A DNA stretch of 64,000 nt, taken from assembly GCA_038025085.1 (NCBI GenBank), contig CM076142.1, positions 13,869,501 through 13,933,500 of the forward strand. The letters run 5' to 3'. Below the pieces are notes generated by a model. The model was not told the origin of the DNA. It worked only from the letters and a program-made list of their open reading frames with translations, and searched no databases. The translations under genes and the position numbers were made by a program. This document shows positions 21,501 to 32,762 of the stretch, piece by piece. This DNA comes from Tetragonia tetragonoides. Lineage: Eukaryota > Streptophyta > Magnoliopsida > Caryophyllales > Aizoaceae. Position 1 is the stretch's first letter. Every line of letters starts with the position of its first letter.

Positions 21501-23317
21501 CTGAAACCCTTCTTCAAAAAAAGAAGAGGAACCTGGAACCTGAATTTTGTTTGAACTTTGAAGACTGCGGGGGCTTGTGTTGTGGTTAGCATGTTCTTAG
21601 AAACACAATGGGTAAAAATATTTAACTGAACAACTAGAATGAGTTATGTGATATTGTGATTACATTCATACCATTCTTGATTCCATCCTGATACCTAATT
21701 TTCAATGATACACTAAAATGCCAATCTTTTCAAATTTGGTAGAATAGTATCTCTGATGTCTGTCTTGTTGTTATTGTGAGCTCCTTTAGAGTCTTGCTTT
21801 GAATATTCATATATCTTTCAGTTAACCTCCCTTATTCTAATGCTACATCACCATTTTAAAGCCAAGTTCCTGTTAGGAGGGAATTAGTGATGCATCTTTA
21901 GAGGAGAGAGATTGGTAGGCAGAGGGAGGGTTACAAGATTAGACATTTGATTCGCAGTTTGGTGATGTAGGATTAGAATAAAGGACTTGCCTACTAAATC
22001 ACAGTAGTCTGTAATTTCAAAAGTTATCTATCAAACTCATTTAGTTTTAGTCCTCAGGATACAAAAGGTAATATATTTTGGCGACTCTCTGAATAATTTG
22101 ATCAGATGCTTATTACAATAGAATTAATAGTTTGTCAGAATCCTGTTTGGGAACGCAAATGGTGAATGTTTCTGATATGCGATCAATTAGAAGTACAATA
22201 GCACGCTTTAAACTTATCTTCATGTAATCTTGGTCTTGGGGTTCCCATGGCTTGAGTTATCAAAAAAGAGGGCAAAATTCCAAGTCTAAAAATTTCATTA
22301 AGGTGGGCCAAGTGTATTTTTGTTCATGAAATTTGCTTGCAATTGGAAGTGGTGCCATGTCATCTCACCGAAAGTAATTTGTGAAACTTGAGTATACCTT
22401 TCTGTATTTTGTCCAGACGTCAATATACCTTAGTAAATAGAATAAATACAAACCACTTGAGCTTGTCAGAGGCTAGAGATCGAAAAAGAAGGAAGGAACT
22501 GAATAGTAGGTATTTCATGGTGATGTGCGTGTACAACACAATGTCAAAACCTCCTGGAAAAAGAAATGGACAATTACATTTAGGTAAATCCTCATGACCA
22601 TCCTCAGTGCTGTTTTTAAGCATTAAATTCATTTTTTTTTTTTTTTATATATTTTTTTTCATTTTTCACATGAATTTTTCCACCGGTTTGTTGTGGTGGA
22701 TCTTGGCGGTGGATAAGAAGGCTGTGATGATTAGTTTTGGAGGAGGGGTAATGATGGTGATGATGAATGACCAGGTTGAGAATCATGTTTCATTTGGGCT
22801 GGTGTGGATGGTGGTGGTGGCTTCTTTGGAGTAACGGCCATGGTAGTGCTGGGCTTTATTTGTGATAGTGGTAAAGGCTATTTTGAAGTATTAATTAATT
22901 TAAAAAAACTAATATTCTAATTACTACTCTTCAATACTACTCATGATTCTCTTGGGGTTTGATGAACCCAAATTAATTAAGGTATTTAATATCCTTAGGG
23001 CTGTCATTAGCGGAAGATTGTCATATATGTACACGAGCATATACGTGCACTGTGACTGGGCTGCCTTAAAATCTTAATATATGTACCAATTCTAATATTA
23101 TTGGAGGAGTTAGTTTGCTGATTATATAATAAGTTTGTTAAAAAGCCTTGGAACCTATTTCCTGGTCATGTTGCCACATGTTCAAAACCACCTTGTAGGA
23201 CTGTTTTAATATTCTCGATGAACATGTCTTGTGGTCTGACCATGTTTCTAATGTTTTCAGGAGAAGCTTGCATTCGCTACAAAAGCAGAGAAAAGGTTGA
23301 AGTTGAAGGAAAAGTAG
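18547..23317 (+). CDS. Cystatin-related/HMG-box fusion gene, copy 1 (HMG frame damaged)
   Basis: Exons inferred by comparison with copies 2 and 3: 18547-18704 (ATG at 18558), 19126-19260, 19552-19705, 20236-20397, 20507-20551, 20642-20684, 20771-20815 and 23261-23317. The first three encode a plant cystatin-related domain: GFDVDG, helix-like LAYYAAEFA, then YYLTFEALDGTDGK and SKVWAKP. Where copy 2 has QMVGG this copy has HVAG, because CAG became TAG and the exon now seems to begin at a new acceptor (atttag, 19546-19551), joined in phase 0 to donor GTACGT at 19261. Exons 20507-20815 and 23261-23317 match HMG-box pieces (LLANGFIIFLEGIRIKNPS, ASRKWRTLHYP, KAEKRLK), but the HMG frame has TGA in the 20642 exon and the linker exon is shifted. 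Read as spliced, the frame stays open out of phase to TGA at 23298, about 256 residues. Retaining the intron after 19705 gives a 166-residue cystatin-only product ending at 19770. The exon model is inference. Confidence 0.6.
19000..19080. repeat. Short tandem array, taacctaacrta type
   Basis: In the intron before exon 3 of copy 1, a motif like cataacctaacgt recurs several times. Copies 2 and 3 have nothing similar at this point, so it grew after the duplications. Confidence 0.5.
21271..21314 (+). mobile_element. 44 bp retroposed 3' end fragment with 18 bp target duplication
   Basis: A perfect 18 bp direct repeat, ACTAACTGTGGAAGATAT, occurs at 21253-21270 and 21315-21332. Between them are only 44 bp, ending cttatctaaaaaaaa, an A-tailed end with aataaaa just upstream. 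Copy 3 has the uninterrupted site (around 59955-59975), so the insertion is specific to copy 1. This looks like an extremely 5'-truncated LINE or SINE; a similar end, ttcttatctaaaaaaa, occurs at 61530-61548. Confidence 0.8.
22620..22930. other. Unmatched segment in the last intron of copy 1
   Basis: This stretch starts with T-rich tracts and continues with GT-rich sequence (gatggtggtggtgg). I find no counterpart in the equivalent introns of copies 2 and 3. Probably an insertion or local expansion; no element ends recognised. Confidence 0.35.
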
Positions 23318-23440
23318 GCTGTTCTCTGAGAATGAGGTACCTGGGAATAGACACCGTTTGTAACTGAAGCAGAGAAAAGGTTGAAGGGAAAAGCTGTGCT
23401 CTATGATCGAGGTACATAGGAATCCATAATGTAGGAAGCT
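23283..23440. repeat. Tandem duplication of the last exon end in copy 1
   Basis: The sequence aagcagagaaaaggttgaag...ctctgagaatgaggtac (about 23281-23340) recurs about 80 bp downstream as aagcagagaaaaggttgaag...ctctatgatcgaggtac (about 23366-23416). The second unit includes the KAEKRLK coding block of the HMG end. Copies 2 and 3 have one unit only. Confidence 0.7.
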
Positions 23441-23449
23441 TGCAATGCA

Positions 23450-24730
23450 TGGAAAGGCTGTTAGAATGGAAGACTCTTCTTCCCTGCAGGTAAGAATGTG
23501 GATACTGTGGAGCAAGAATTAGTAGTTTAGATTACAATTGCTTTCCTTTTGCCTGTTATGGGTGATGTAAGATATACTCCTAATATCATGTACAATCCAT
23601 ATATATGTGAAAGTAGGCATACAGTAGGACGGTCTCTGATCTTCTTCAGAAATTCAAAGTTGGATGTTGTGCGAAAAAAATTCTCTGACTGCGTGCGAGC
23701 ACTTGTCAATAACTGTGAATAGGAAATTGTTATGGAGAATCTCGCAAAATTAACATCAACATCATAGTTTTCACTTGTTACCGAAAATCTGAGGAACGTC
23801 GACGTGCATGTCGTGCAGTAAAGTCGATTGGCATGAAGGTGACCTGAGCTTTCATTACAATTGATCAGGCTGTAAAAAATGAGTAGCACACTATATCATT
23901 ACAACTTTTTGGGATGGATTGTATACTTTGTAACAGAAGAAATGATACTCTTTGAGATGGACTGTATACCCCCATGAATTCTGTATTAGCATCGCTAATT
24001 ATAAGTTTATAACTCCTCCACAGCCTGAAGGGCCAGGCTTGCCAAGAGCAGAGCCATCAGTAGCTATTTCCTGTGGACAAGATCTGCAGCTGTACTAATA
24101 AGAAGCTTAACATTCTGGAGCGAAGACAAGGAACTACGTGTACTAGTCAGAAAAAAGATGAAACAAACCAAATTACTGCCTTCATTGCTAGTACATGCGC
24201 ATCTCTAACTTAACCACTGTGCCATCTTTAATTGTACTAGTATCATTCTTGTGCGTTACATGATTTATGTACAAAATTTGTATTATAATTAGGAAAGTTC
24301 ACATTCATATTAAATGAAATAGTGAACTTGATAAACATAAAATAAAATAAAAAAAATCAAATTTGGTGTTTTTTCTTCCCAACAAAAAAAAAAAAAAAAA
24401 ACTCAGTTCGGTCCAGTTTAGTTCATGTATAGCTTTATCACTCAGATAACGTTTTATTCCGAAATAAATTAATGATGATAACTATGTCATCAGATCTCAA
24501 AGCATACTTTCAAATGAGTCCAATATTGAAAATGTTTGGATGAATTTTAAATGGTTAATGATCAAGTTAAAAAAACTAATTCAGTTTAATTTGATTTGTT
24601 TCAGGTAAATCAAACAGAATCCTAGTCTAAAATATTCGTTGTTGAACCCGAAAGTCTAACCATAATGTAACGAGGATGTCTTCACTTGCATCTCTTCTTG
24701 ACGGAGGGAAAGAAAAAAGTTTCAGAGTAG
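23450..24730. other. 3' flank of copy 1 and intergenic DNA
   Basis: The part to about 23890 aligns with the 3' region of copy 2 (29560-30010), sharing blocks such as ggtctctgat and gactggcatgaagg-like sequence, and is probably 3' UTR or duplicated flank. The rest is AT-rich with A and T tracts and shows no exon or element ends I can support. Confidence 0.4.
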
Positions 24731-24807
24731 GTGGACCGTAGAATTGAAGTCAGCAACTACTCAACCAAGCCCAAACCGGCAAAACCCAAACCAAAATATG
24801 GGTCTCA

Positions 24808-24816
24808 TTTCGCGCC
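24808..24816 (+). promoter_or_regulatory. E2F-type site in the copy 2 promoter
   Basis: TTTCGCGCC matches the E2F consensus (TTTSSCGC) and is followed by AATTTCGCGATTGG, giving a second CGCG core and an inverted CCAAT box. Copy 3 keeps a degraded version (GTTCGCGCCAATTT, 37105-37118) and copy 1 a weaker one (CTTTCGCTCCAATTTT, near 18083). E2F sites usually mark cell-cycle-regulated genes. Function is inferred from the motif only. Confidence 0.5.
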
Positions 24817-24837
24817 AATTTCGCGATTGGTTAGAAA

Positions 24838-24880
24838 GGAGAGAGGAGAGAGGAGAGAGGAGAGAGGAGAGAGGAGAGAG
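24838..24880. repeat. GA-rich microsatellite in the copy 2 leader
   Basis: Repeats of the unit gagagag lie between the E2F-type site and the presumed transcribed region. Such GA/CT tracts are common in plant core promoters and 5' leaders; copy 3 has a CT tract at the same place (37135-37147). Confidence 0.7.
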
Positions 24881-25455
24881 AAAGAGCACATATATAACGG
24901 AAAGGGCTCAAATCATAAGATCACGATCAAAATCATATCATATACTTATTATGTTTCTATTTTTCTATTTTTCTAGTTTTTTCCGCAACGCCGCTAATCA
25001 TCGTATTTTATCTCTTCAGGTACCACTTTTCTTTCTCTCTCTGCTATATTTTAAACTAGGGTTTGCCAATTAGAAACCCTAATTTTGTAGAAATTGGGTC
25101 GTTTTAATCTGGGTCTTTACTCTTATATGTAATTGAAATTGAATGAACGATAAATTGTGAATAATTTGACAATCAAACTGGTTGAAGAGGACAATCAAGG
25201 GAGGTCCTAAGAGAATCTCTGCCACTTGATAAAACCCATGTTGCTCATTAATTTTTGTCAAAATATTTTTCCCCAATTGGATAATTTACTCGAATTTCAT
25301 TTACGAAAGAAGGAACTTAATCAGGGTTCTGATTTTAGAAACCCCTTTTTAAGGTAAATGTAGAATGAAAGATAATTTTTTTTTGATCTTTGTTATAAAT
25401 GATACTCACAATTGAATTTTATTGGCATGATGGACCAGATATTTCATCATTCCAG

Positions 25456-28400
25456 AACGGCAAGTCATGGTGGAGGAGGAAACTAAGGGTCGCCCCTCTT
25501 ATGTGGCCAAGTCACGTAACGGAACCCTCTTTGGACCGGCAAAATATCTTACTCCATGGCAACAGACCTTCCGGATTATGAACTTTTTTGAACAAGTAGC
25601 CTATCACAAGAAAGTCGCTCAAACAAGGGTACTATTACTTCCCCCCGTTTTTCCTGTTTTGATGTTTTTATTCATGTTCAATAGTTCATTTTTGTCCATA
25701 AACAGTGCTGAGATTTTACTGTATGGATAATTATGTTAAGGAGTTGTTATTGCAGCCGTTTTTTGTGCTTGCTTCTAGTAAAATGCTTGACATAGCAGTT
25801 TCCTCTCGATGTTATATCATCAAAATATGATGTTTTTCCCAGCATTGATCAATGATCATGTTATTGTGATGTAGTTTGTTAGAGCTTACTAAGTAGTTAA
25901 ACTTTGATACTAATGTGAGAGTAATGTTCTTTCAAATTTCAATCACCTGCAGGGTTTTGATGTTGATGGTTGTACCGGTTGCTTGCCTGGCCGGATTGTC
26001 CGAGTTACTCCCAGGACTAGGGAATGGAAAACGGTCAAGCTTGTCGCTGAGTACGCTGCTGTTACTCCAGGAGAAGAAGGGGTGACTACTCTAAACTTGT
26101 TTTTTTTTTTTTTTTTTTGAGAATTTGGGGCCACAAGCCCTACCAATTAAGGAAAAAGGCATGATGAAGTATCTACACAGTGCTTAAACCTATTTTTTAA
26201 CGGAAATAAATAGACGCAGGATGTCATGTGAATTCATAGATGCAGTATGTACTGTAGGCCTGTAGCTGACTGACTTGAAATTTATTCTTGGGAGGACTTC
26301 TACTATTTTGCATTTTGACTATAGTATTCCAAACTAATGAATTATGTGTATATTTTCGGTATAGTACTACTTTTGGTTATTAATGATTTGCATAACAATT
26401 TATTGCTAGGGCATACCTCTTTTCTTTAAACGTCTTCTGAAAGCCAATGGTCAGATGGTTGGAGGCGTTATGTACTACATGACCTTTTTAGCCAAAGATG
26501 AAAGTGATGGACATGTGAAAACCTACAGAGCAAAGGTGCGGCTTAAGCCTGTTAGTGGGTTGGTTGTGCATTTTGTGGAGGAAGTCGACAAAAAGAATCC
26601 AGGTAACTGTTGGCTTTCCCAAGAGAGTACCCTACTTTTGGCAAATGAAATAACATTTGATGAATAGAGTTAATACCCATGTGTCAGTTGTACTTTCGAA
26701 AGATATTCTGTTACCTCATTCGTATTTCACATCTAAAGAATGTTCTGTTTAGATAAAACTTGCAGCGTGAACTTTAATGGTACGGAAAAAACACAATTCT
26801 TTCCTAATAGCATGGACAATTATTGTAAACAATTCTGAAATTAATTCAGACCAGTGATTTCTTACCTTTGTTAACCTGTCCATGAACTAGGAAGGTTTAA
26901 ATGAATGCTTAAGTAGTAATCATGATCCCTATATAAAGGGTCTCAACCTAGTTTGTGAGATTTGCTTGTGCGCTGAGACCAGTTGTTAGCCCCTTCATCC
27001 ATATCTCAAGTGGTTTCCTTTCCTTTCAACTCTTCCTCTCATTTCTCCCTCCAATTGCTTGGTAGGTTGCTCCATGTTCGTTTCCATTACTCGCCTTGGC
27101 TTCCTGGCGCCTCCCTCTTTTCTTGGTTAGCTCTCGTCACTGACTCCTTGCCTTCAGGATTTCTGATCCTCCCCTCCATAGAGATTACCGGTGGAGAGGT
27201 TGTGGGTATAAATTCTGGTGATGCCTTACTGACTGTTGGGTTGTGGCAGGGATGAAATGTATTGGTGCTCCCTGAAATGGCTTGGTGTGGTTGTGTATGT
27301 AAAATATTTTTATTTTCTATTTACATTACTTATAAGATATACACAGTTGGAGAAGAAATCATGACTAGTGGCACTCTGCGCTTAGCTTTGGTGCTTTCCA
27401 CTTCTAGCGATATGGTTCAATGAACCAAGTACCCAACTGCCGATGGCTACTTTCGGGGTCGTAGGTTTGGTGAGATTGGTTGTGGCGTCTGAGGACATGG
27501 AAGGTGGTTTTTTTCTTTCTTTCTTGTGTGATAAATCTGAACTATTCGATTTTTGTTGTGTAATATGCACTATTTTGATTTTTACTTTGTGTCATAATGT
27601 GCATTGGGTGGGTGATTTTGGGTATCGCTGATATTCCAGCCTTTTAAATATGATGGATGGTTCTGGAATGCCGCCCCCTCTCTTATTTCACCATAAACCT
27701 CTCTCATTGGAACATGCTCTATCTCCGTTTTATTTCATTACGGAAAGAAATATATTTTAATGTTAATAATAATACCTAAGGGTCCAATTTCGAAAACAAG
27801 GTTTCTTCACAACCAATAAAAGAGAAATTAGTAAATAAAGCCTCTTGATACCACTGTAATCTACGCCTATCAACAGTCGCGGAAGGCAGATATATATATA
27901 TTGAAGAGAAGGATGGCAAGAAAACTGTTGTTCCTAGCAGAGAAATATCGGAAAAGAAGGCAGATTTGGAGAAGGGGAAAAAGAGAGTTGCTTCTGAGGC
28001 CAAGGCGTGCAGCAGGGCACGTGGCAGCTCATCTTCAAAAGATAGCCTGATTTCTGATGGCGACATAGATAACATGGAGGCTGACATTTGAGCAGTTTAT
28101 GGGTAAGTTCTCTCCATCTTTTCGTCCTCATTTCTATATAAATGCCTTTGCGGAGTGACAAAAACTTCGAGAGTGGATTTCCTGCTGCTGAGTGCTGACT
28201 GGAGTGTTTTTTTTTTTTTTCAGACCCAAGCATGGCAAACTGCTTGCCAATGGTTTCATCAGGTTATTGTACGGAATCATTTCTCTAAACCCAACTCTCT
28301 CTTTTACTATCCCTTGTTGGGAATAATTCTTAATAGTATTTTTCACCTGATCTTATAGGAAAGACATCAGGATTCAGAACCCTAGCTGGACATATGCCAG

Positions 28401-29414
28401 AGTATGTTGTGTTATACCTGCTGATATAAGACATTCTTATGGTTTGTTACTAGTTCTTTAAAATTATATCTCATGTGTCTAATCAGGCTAGAAGAGCTGC
28501 TTCAAGAAAGTGGAGGTCACTATATTATCCTGTAAGTACTCTTATGCTGTCTGTTTACAACAAAAATAATTTAGTTGGAAACACAGAGATTTGTTTAAAA
28601 CATGGAAGTGAAGCAGATATAGCTTTTGGGCAGGTTAGATTGCCTACTTTTAAATAAGAACTCACTTCACCCTATCAGTGGATTTTGCTTGGGCGAAAAG
28701 GGGGTATGTTTTTAGCCTCAACTAATGTACATATGGATGTTCTGACAGAACAAACTTCAAGTTGTGTCTTTATCCAAGGGCATCTTCCAGTTTTTATGGG
28801 AAATGAAACCTGACTGAGGTTCAGAAGGCTAATAATGTTTGCTTAGGTGCTTTAGATGAAATGATACTATGCTAGTCAACCATCATAGTTGTCAGGACCT
28901 AATTAGTGGTATACTGGTATTCAGTGAATGGGGTGTGGTATTTCGTGAACTCCTTTTATTTTGCAATATGTAGGGTTTAGAAAGTTTAAAATTAGTTATA
29001 TCTTCACTGCTACGCGAGTCATTGTTAACTGTCTGGTGGTTTCAAGGTCACTCTCGAAGTTTAAAATTAGGTATTTCGTGAATGCCAATTGGCCCGCCTT
29101 GAAATCTTTTAATTTAAGCTTGGACTAATTTGTTGTTCGAATAAGTTTGTTGATTAGTGACTGATGGAGTAAACATAGTTGGATAAAGATCAAAGCAGTG
29201 TAAGTTTTTGAAAGGCTAGTGGGTCTAGTTTCTGGCCAAGTTACCTCAAATTCACAATCCTTTGAAACGGCTGCTCAAATTTGGATGAACAATGTCTTCT
29301 GTGGTCTAACTATGGTTTTATTGCATTCAGGAGAAGCTTCCATTTGTAAAGAAAGCAGAGAAAAGGTTAAAGGAAAAGCTGTGCTCTGAGAATGAGGTAC
29401 ATCGGAACAGATAA
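25456..29414 (+). CDS. Cystatin-related/HMG-box fusion gene, copy 2 (best preserved)
   Basis: Exons: 25456-25628 (ATG 25467), 25953-26081, 26410-26602, 27907-28102, 28224-28268, 28359-28401, 28487-28531 and 29331-29414; untranslated exon ending at 25019. Exons 2-4 give 161 residues of a plant cystatin-related domain: GFDVDG (55-60), helix VKLVAEYAAV (82-91), FKRLLKANGQMVGG with QxVxG at 112-116, YYMTFLAKDE, then KTYRAKVRLKP. QxVxG and the helix are the hallmarks of cysteine-protease inhibitors of the cystatin fold. The linker exon is rich in Lys/Glu/Ser (KKADLEKGKKRVASEAKA). The last four exons read, without stops, as an HMG box: GKLLANGFIRLLKDIRIQNP, ARRAASRKWRSLYYPEKL, PFVKKAEKRLKEK. An in-frame TGA at 28089-28091 near the end of the linker would stop translation at 222 residues, before the HMG box. 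Retention of the intron after 26602 gives a 182-residue cystatin-only form. A weak donor, GC/GTGCAG, in the linker would bypass the stop in phase. Confidence 0.65.
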
Positions 29415-30405
29415 TGTAGACACCTGACAACCAGTGGCGTATGCTTCCCTTAACACTTGTGGCATATGCATCCTTTGCCATTTGTGGCGTATGCTTCAAT
29501 TGCTTGAAAGGGCTGTCACGGTGGAAGATTCTTCTTCCATGCAGGTGGGAATGTGGATACTTGTGGATCACAAATTAGTAGTTTAGAACACAGTTGCTTT
29601 TGCTTTGCACGTTATGGATGGTGTAAGATATTTTATCATGGGCAATCCCTATCTGTGTAACAATGTACAGTAGGAGGGTCTCTGATCTCCTTCAGAAATT
29701 TATTTTAGTGCTGTGCGAACAATTTCTCTGACTGCGAGCAATTGTCAGTAACTATGGAAAAGAAACAGCTATGGAGAATCAAGCAAAATTAACATCATCA
29801 TCATAGTTTTTCACTTGTTATCAAAATTTGAGGCTATATTTAGTAAAGTCGACTGGCATGAAGGTAATCCGTTTTTGTGTAAAATGATGATGCCCAACTT
29901 CTTCAGTCATTCTTTTAAACACTAGCTCTGATGTTTACTGCTGTTTAATAGAAACTAACAAAGAAGAAAGCCAGAGCTTTCATTACAAATGATCAGGCTG
30001 GTAACAATGAGAGAGCAGCAAAACTATAATATTGCAACTTTTTGCTATGGATTATATACTGATAAAAGAAGAAATGATCAAAAGTAAAAGCGAAAACCTG
30101 TTGAAAGAAGATCATCTATTCGTATTTTAGTTAATATCAGTTTCTACATATAATTACATCAGCTGCTCAAAGAAAATCCTTCTGTTACAGCAATTAGATT
30201 GGTGTATATTCAGCTATCAGCAGGATAGCATGATCTAAATGGTATCGACATCGACATGTATAGCTAGAGCATAGCTAAAGTAAATGCCAGAAGTATAGCT
30301 GCAAGTATATATCAAAATCATTGGTAAGGATAGTTGGTTATGTGCCATTCTCTTCTATCGCCAACCTTACTTCTGATCTTGAAATCCCAAAGTTTACCTC
30401 TACAA

Positions 30406-30518
30406 TCAGCATACTTGGTCGATCCTCCTTGTGTCATCGAGTGCTATTAATCCAGTCAAGAGTGTCATCAACACCACTCCAAAGCTCAGGACATCAACCT
30501 TAGTTACGATGTTCTGAT
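30406..30518 (-). pseudogene. Receptor-like protein kinase fragment (TMK-like)
   Basis: The minus strand encodes VTKVDVLSFGVVLMTLLTG followed by LIALDDTRR. This matches subdomain IX and following of plant receptor-like kinases of the TMK group (typical TTKVDVxSFGVxLMExxTGRxALD). No ATP-binding loop, HRD or DFG motif is nearby, so it is an isolated fragment. What lies around it was not recognised. Confidence 0.6.
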
Positions 30519-30774
30519 CTGTTACTGGAATGCAGACATGAATTTCATGCTCGAGCTGGATACTACTAGATGTCAATATAGCATTAGTCTCCTCGTGAGA
30601 ACCTTCTGCTGTTGCTTGAACCTGATGGATTTCAGCTCTTCTTGGCTCGCGCTCAATGACATGTGACATCAAAACAAAGCAAGATATTCAGTTGCGCACT
30701 AGGATACATCAGTATGATAAGGGATAGCTACATACATTTTGTAATTCAGATAGGCCAGGGCAGTATCAACATCA

Positions 30775-30892
30775 ACATTACCCCAGTGCCTCCAAAGAGG
30801 CTCCCACCTAGGCGGGGGCGGGGGGGGTGGGGGGGGGGGGTCGGATGTATACAGCCTTAACCCTGTGAGAACAGAGAGGCTGTTTCCCTTTA
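30775..30892. mobile_element. Retroposon 3' domain fragment (RTE or RTE-linked SINE)
   Basis: The sequence cccagtg...ctcccacctaggcgggg...gtcggatgtatacagccttaaccctgtgaga..agagaggctgtttccc has the same layout as the 3' domain of the LINE in RPT3 (11294-11393: cccagtaagtgtcccgcc, tgtacgcagtcttacccct, gagactgtttccgag). A long G tract (30815-30840) interrupts it. No body or tail is preserved. Confidence 0.6.
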
Positions 30893-31058
30893 CCAGATAA
30901 AATACCTAAATGCAACATGGAGTACAAAATGCAGCACAGAACTAAGACAGAAGATAAGCAGTTGAGCTACGAAGAACCCAGTTACTCATTTAGTTTCAAC
31001 TTATGGTACTGTAGAATATAGATAACACAACACACATTAACCCACCACATAAGCAAAA

Positions 31059-31975
31059 TCAAACCTTCGATGGTAACTTACATTTCCAATTAAAAAAAAA
31101 AAAAAAACACAAAAATCTCTTAAAATCACAACAGTTCATGATCAATAATGGATACAATTTCCCTAATTATCAAATATCTATCATTATTCAATCAAACCCA
31201 TCAAAACATTTAAGAAGTCAGTTAGTTATTTATACCTGATCATAATCGTCAACATAACATCATTCTCAACAATGTAAATAAAAACCAGATGAGAAAATTT
31301 CAGATCAAACATTTTAAAAAATAAAAATACCCAGATGATTAAACAATAAAAATAAAACATACCCAGATAAAATTTTAAGCAATAGATCAATTTTATCACC
31401 ATGGTCCATGATGATCAGTAGATCATCTCATTGAAATCAAACCTTTGACGGTAACTTACATATCCAATTCAAAAAAAACCAACAAGAAATTTCTTAAAAT
31501 CATAACAGTTCATGATCAATAATGGAAACAATTTCCCTAATTATCATATATCTATCATTATTCAATCAAACCCATCAAAAAAAACATTTCAGAATTCAGT
31601 TTATACCTAATCATAATCGTCAACATAATATCATTCTCAACAATGTAAAATAAAGCAGATCAAAAAAATGTCAGATCAAACAATTAAAAAAAAAACCCAG
31701 ATGATTGAACAATAAAAATAAAACATACCCAGAAAAAGTTTCAAAGAATTGAACCCATCAAAAAACATTTAAGAATTCAGTTTATATCTAATCATAATCG
31801 TCAACATAATATCATCCTCAACAATGTAAAATAAAGCATATGAAAAAAATTTCAGATCAAACATTAAAAAAAAACCCAGATGATTAAACAATAAAAATAA
31901 AACATACCCAGATGAAATTTCAAGGAATTGATCAATTTTTATCACCATGATGATCAGTAGATCATCTCATTGACA
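31059..31975. repeat. Tandem triplication, about 300-375 bp units
   Basis: Three adjacent copies (31059-31433, 31436-31748, 31749-31975, the third partial) share blocks such as acagttcatgatcaataatgg, cataatcgtcaacataa, ctcaacaatgtaaa, acccagatgatt and gatcagtagatcatctcattga. Divergence between units is modest and mostly small indels in A tracts. The array abuts the small minus-strand open frame at 31962-32162. Confidence 0.8.
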
Positions 31976-32162
31976 TCAAAATTCGCACCTTTCTCTGTCT
32001 TTCCTGTTCCAAAGCATCAGGAGTGTTGTCTAATTTCTTCTTCTCCACCACCCAACATTCACTCAGTTTATCAATTGATTTCAGTAACGCTTTCAATTTC
32101 CTTTTTTTCTCTCTCTCCTTAATTTCATTCACCTCTTGCTTATTCATCAAGATGATTGCCAT
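31962..32162 (-). CDS. Small lysine-rich frame, hypothetical first exon
   Basis: The minus strand is open from ATG at 32162 (an alternative in-frame ATG is at 32174) to a TGA at 31962, about 66 residues. The residues are strongly charged and helix-prone: EVNEIKEREKKRKLKALLKS, then SECWVVEKKKL. A GA microsatellite (32265-32290) lies upstream, as in many plant 5' leaders. A donor-like AAG/GTGCGA near 31988 means the frame could be a first exon of a larger gene with an intron through the triplicated DNA. No family recognised. Confidence 0.3.
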   Translation of the reverse strand: MAIILMNKQEVNEIKEREKKRKLKALLKSIDKLSECWVVEKKKLDNTPDALEQERQRKVRILMSMR

Positions 32163-32762
32163 GGTTTTTTTCACGTCTTGCTGAAAATTACAGAGAAAGC
32201 GAAACGTTTTTTTAACCTCTTGAGAGTTCAGACGCTTTAACTACTTGAGACGAGAGAAACTCTGAGAGAGAGAGAGAGAGAGAGAGAGAGTGCGGGAAAA
32301 GTATTTTTGATTTTTGATTGGAAATTGGGGTTTAGTTTTTTGCCGGGTCCTGGCTCTGCTGTGTGCCTGAAATTTCGATTACAGACGGTAAGTAAAACTA
32401 TCAAGGAATAGGATGGTGGTTTAATGGTTCCAATTTTATTTTTAAATGGTTTGGTAAGGTAAGGTTTTGGGTTTAAATTCTCATTTTTTTTTTTATGTTT
32501 TGTGTCTGTTCAGCTAGTCGGATATATTTGATATTAAACACGATAGTCCAAATATGATGTAGCGGGGATCTCTCGGTCAATCATTCACTTGCACCGTCTT
32601 TTTTATTAACAAAAAAAATGGTAAGTAGAACCACAAGGAAAATGGGACTTAAACCCATGTAATATACTTGTAATGAAACCCAACTTTGAATAAGTAATCT
32701 CTAATTCTAAAGTTCAACATGTAATGACAAGTTACTGATATGTCTTTGTTGTTTGTCACTAA

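Noticed and set aside
22388..22834. Plus-strand frames in the last intron of copy 1
   Set aside because: No motif, no conserved counterpart in copies 2 and 3, and T/GT-rich low-complexity sequence.
27443..27631. 62-codon frame in intron 4 of copy 2
   Set aside because: The matching region of copy 3 is interrupted and not frame-conserved, so it is ordinary intron.
29275..29571. Minus-strand 98-codon frame over the last exon of copy 2
   Set aside because: Antisense to the HMG exon and 3' UTR, no recognisable content.
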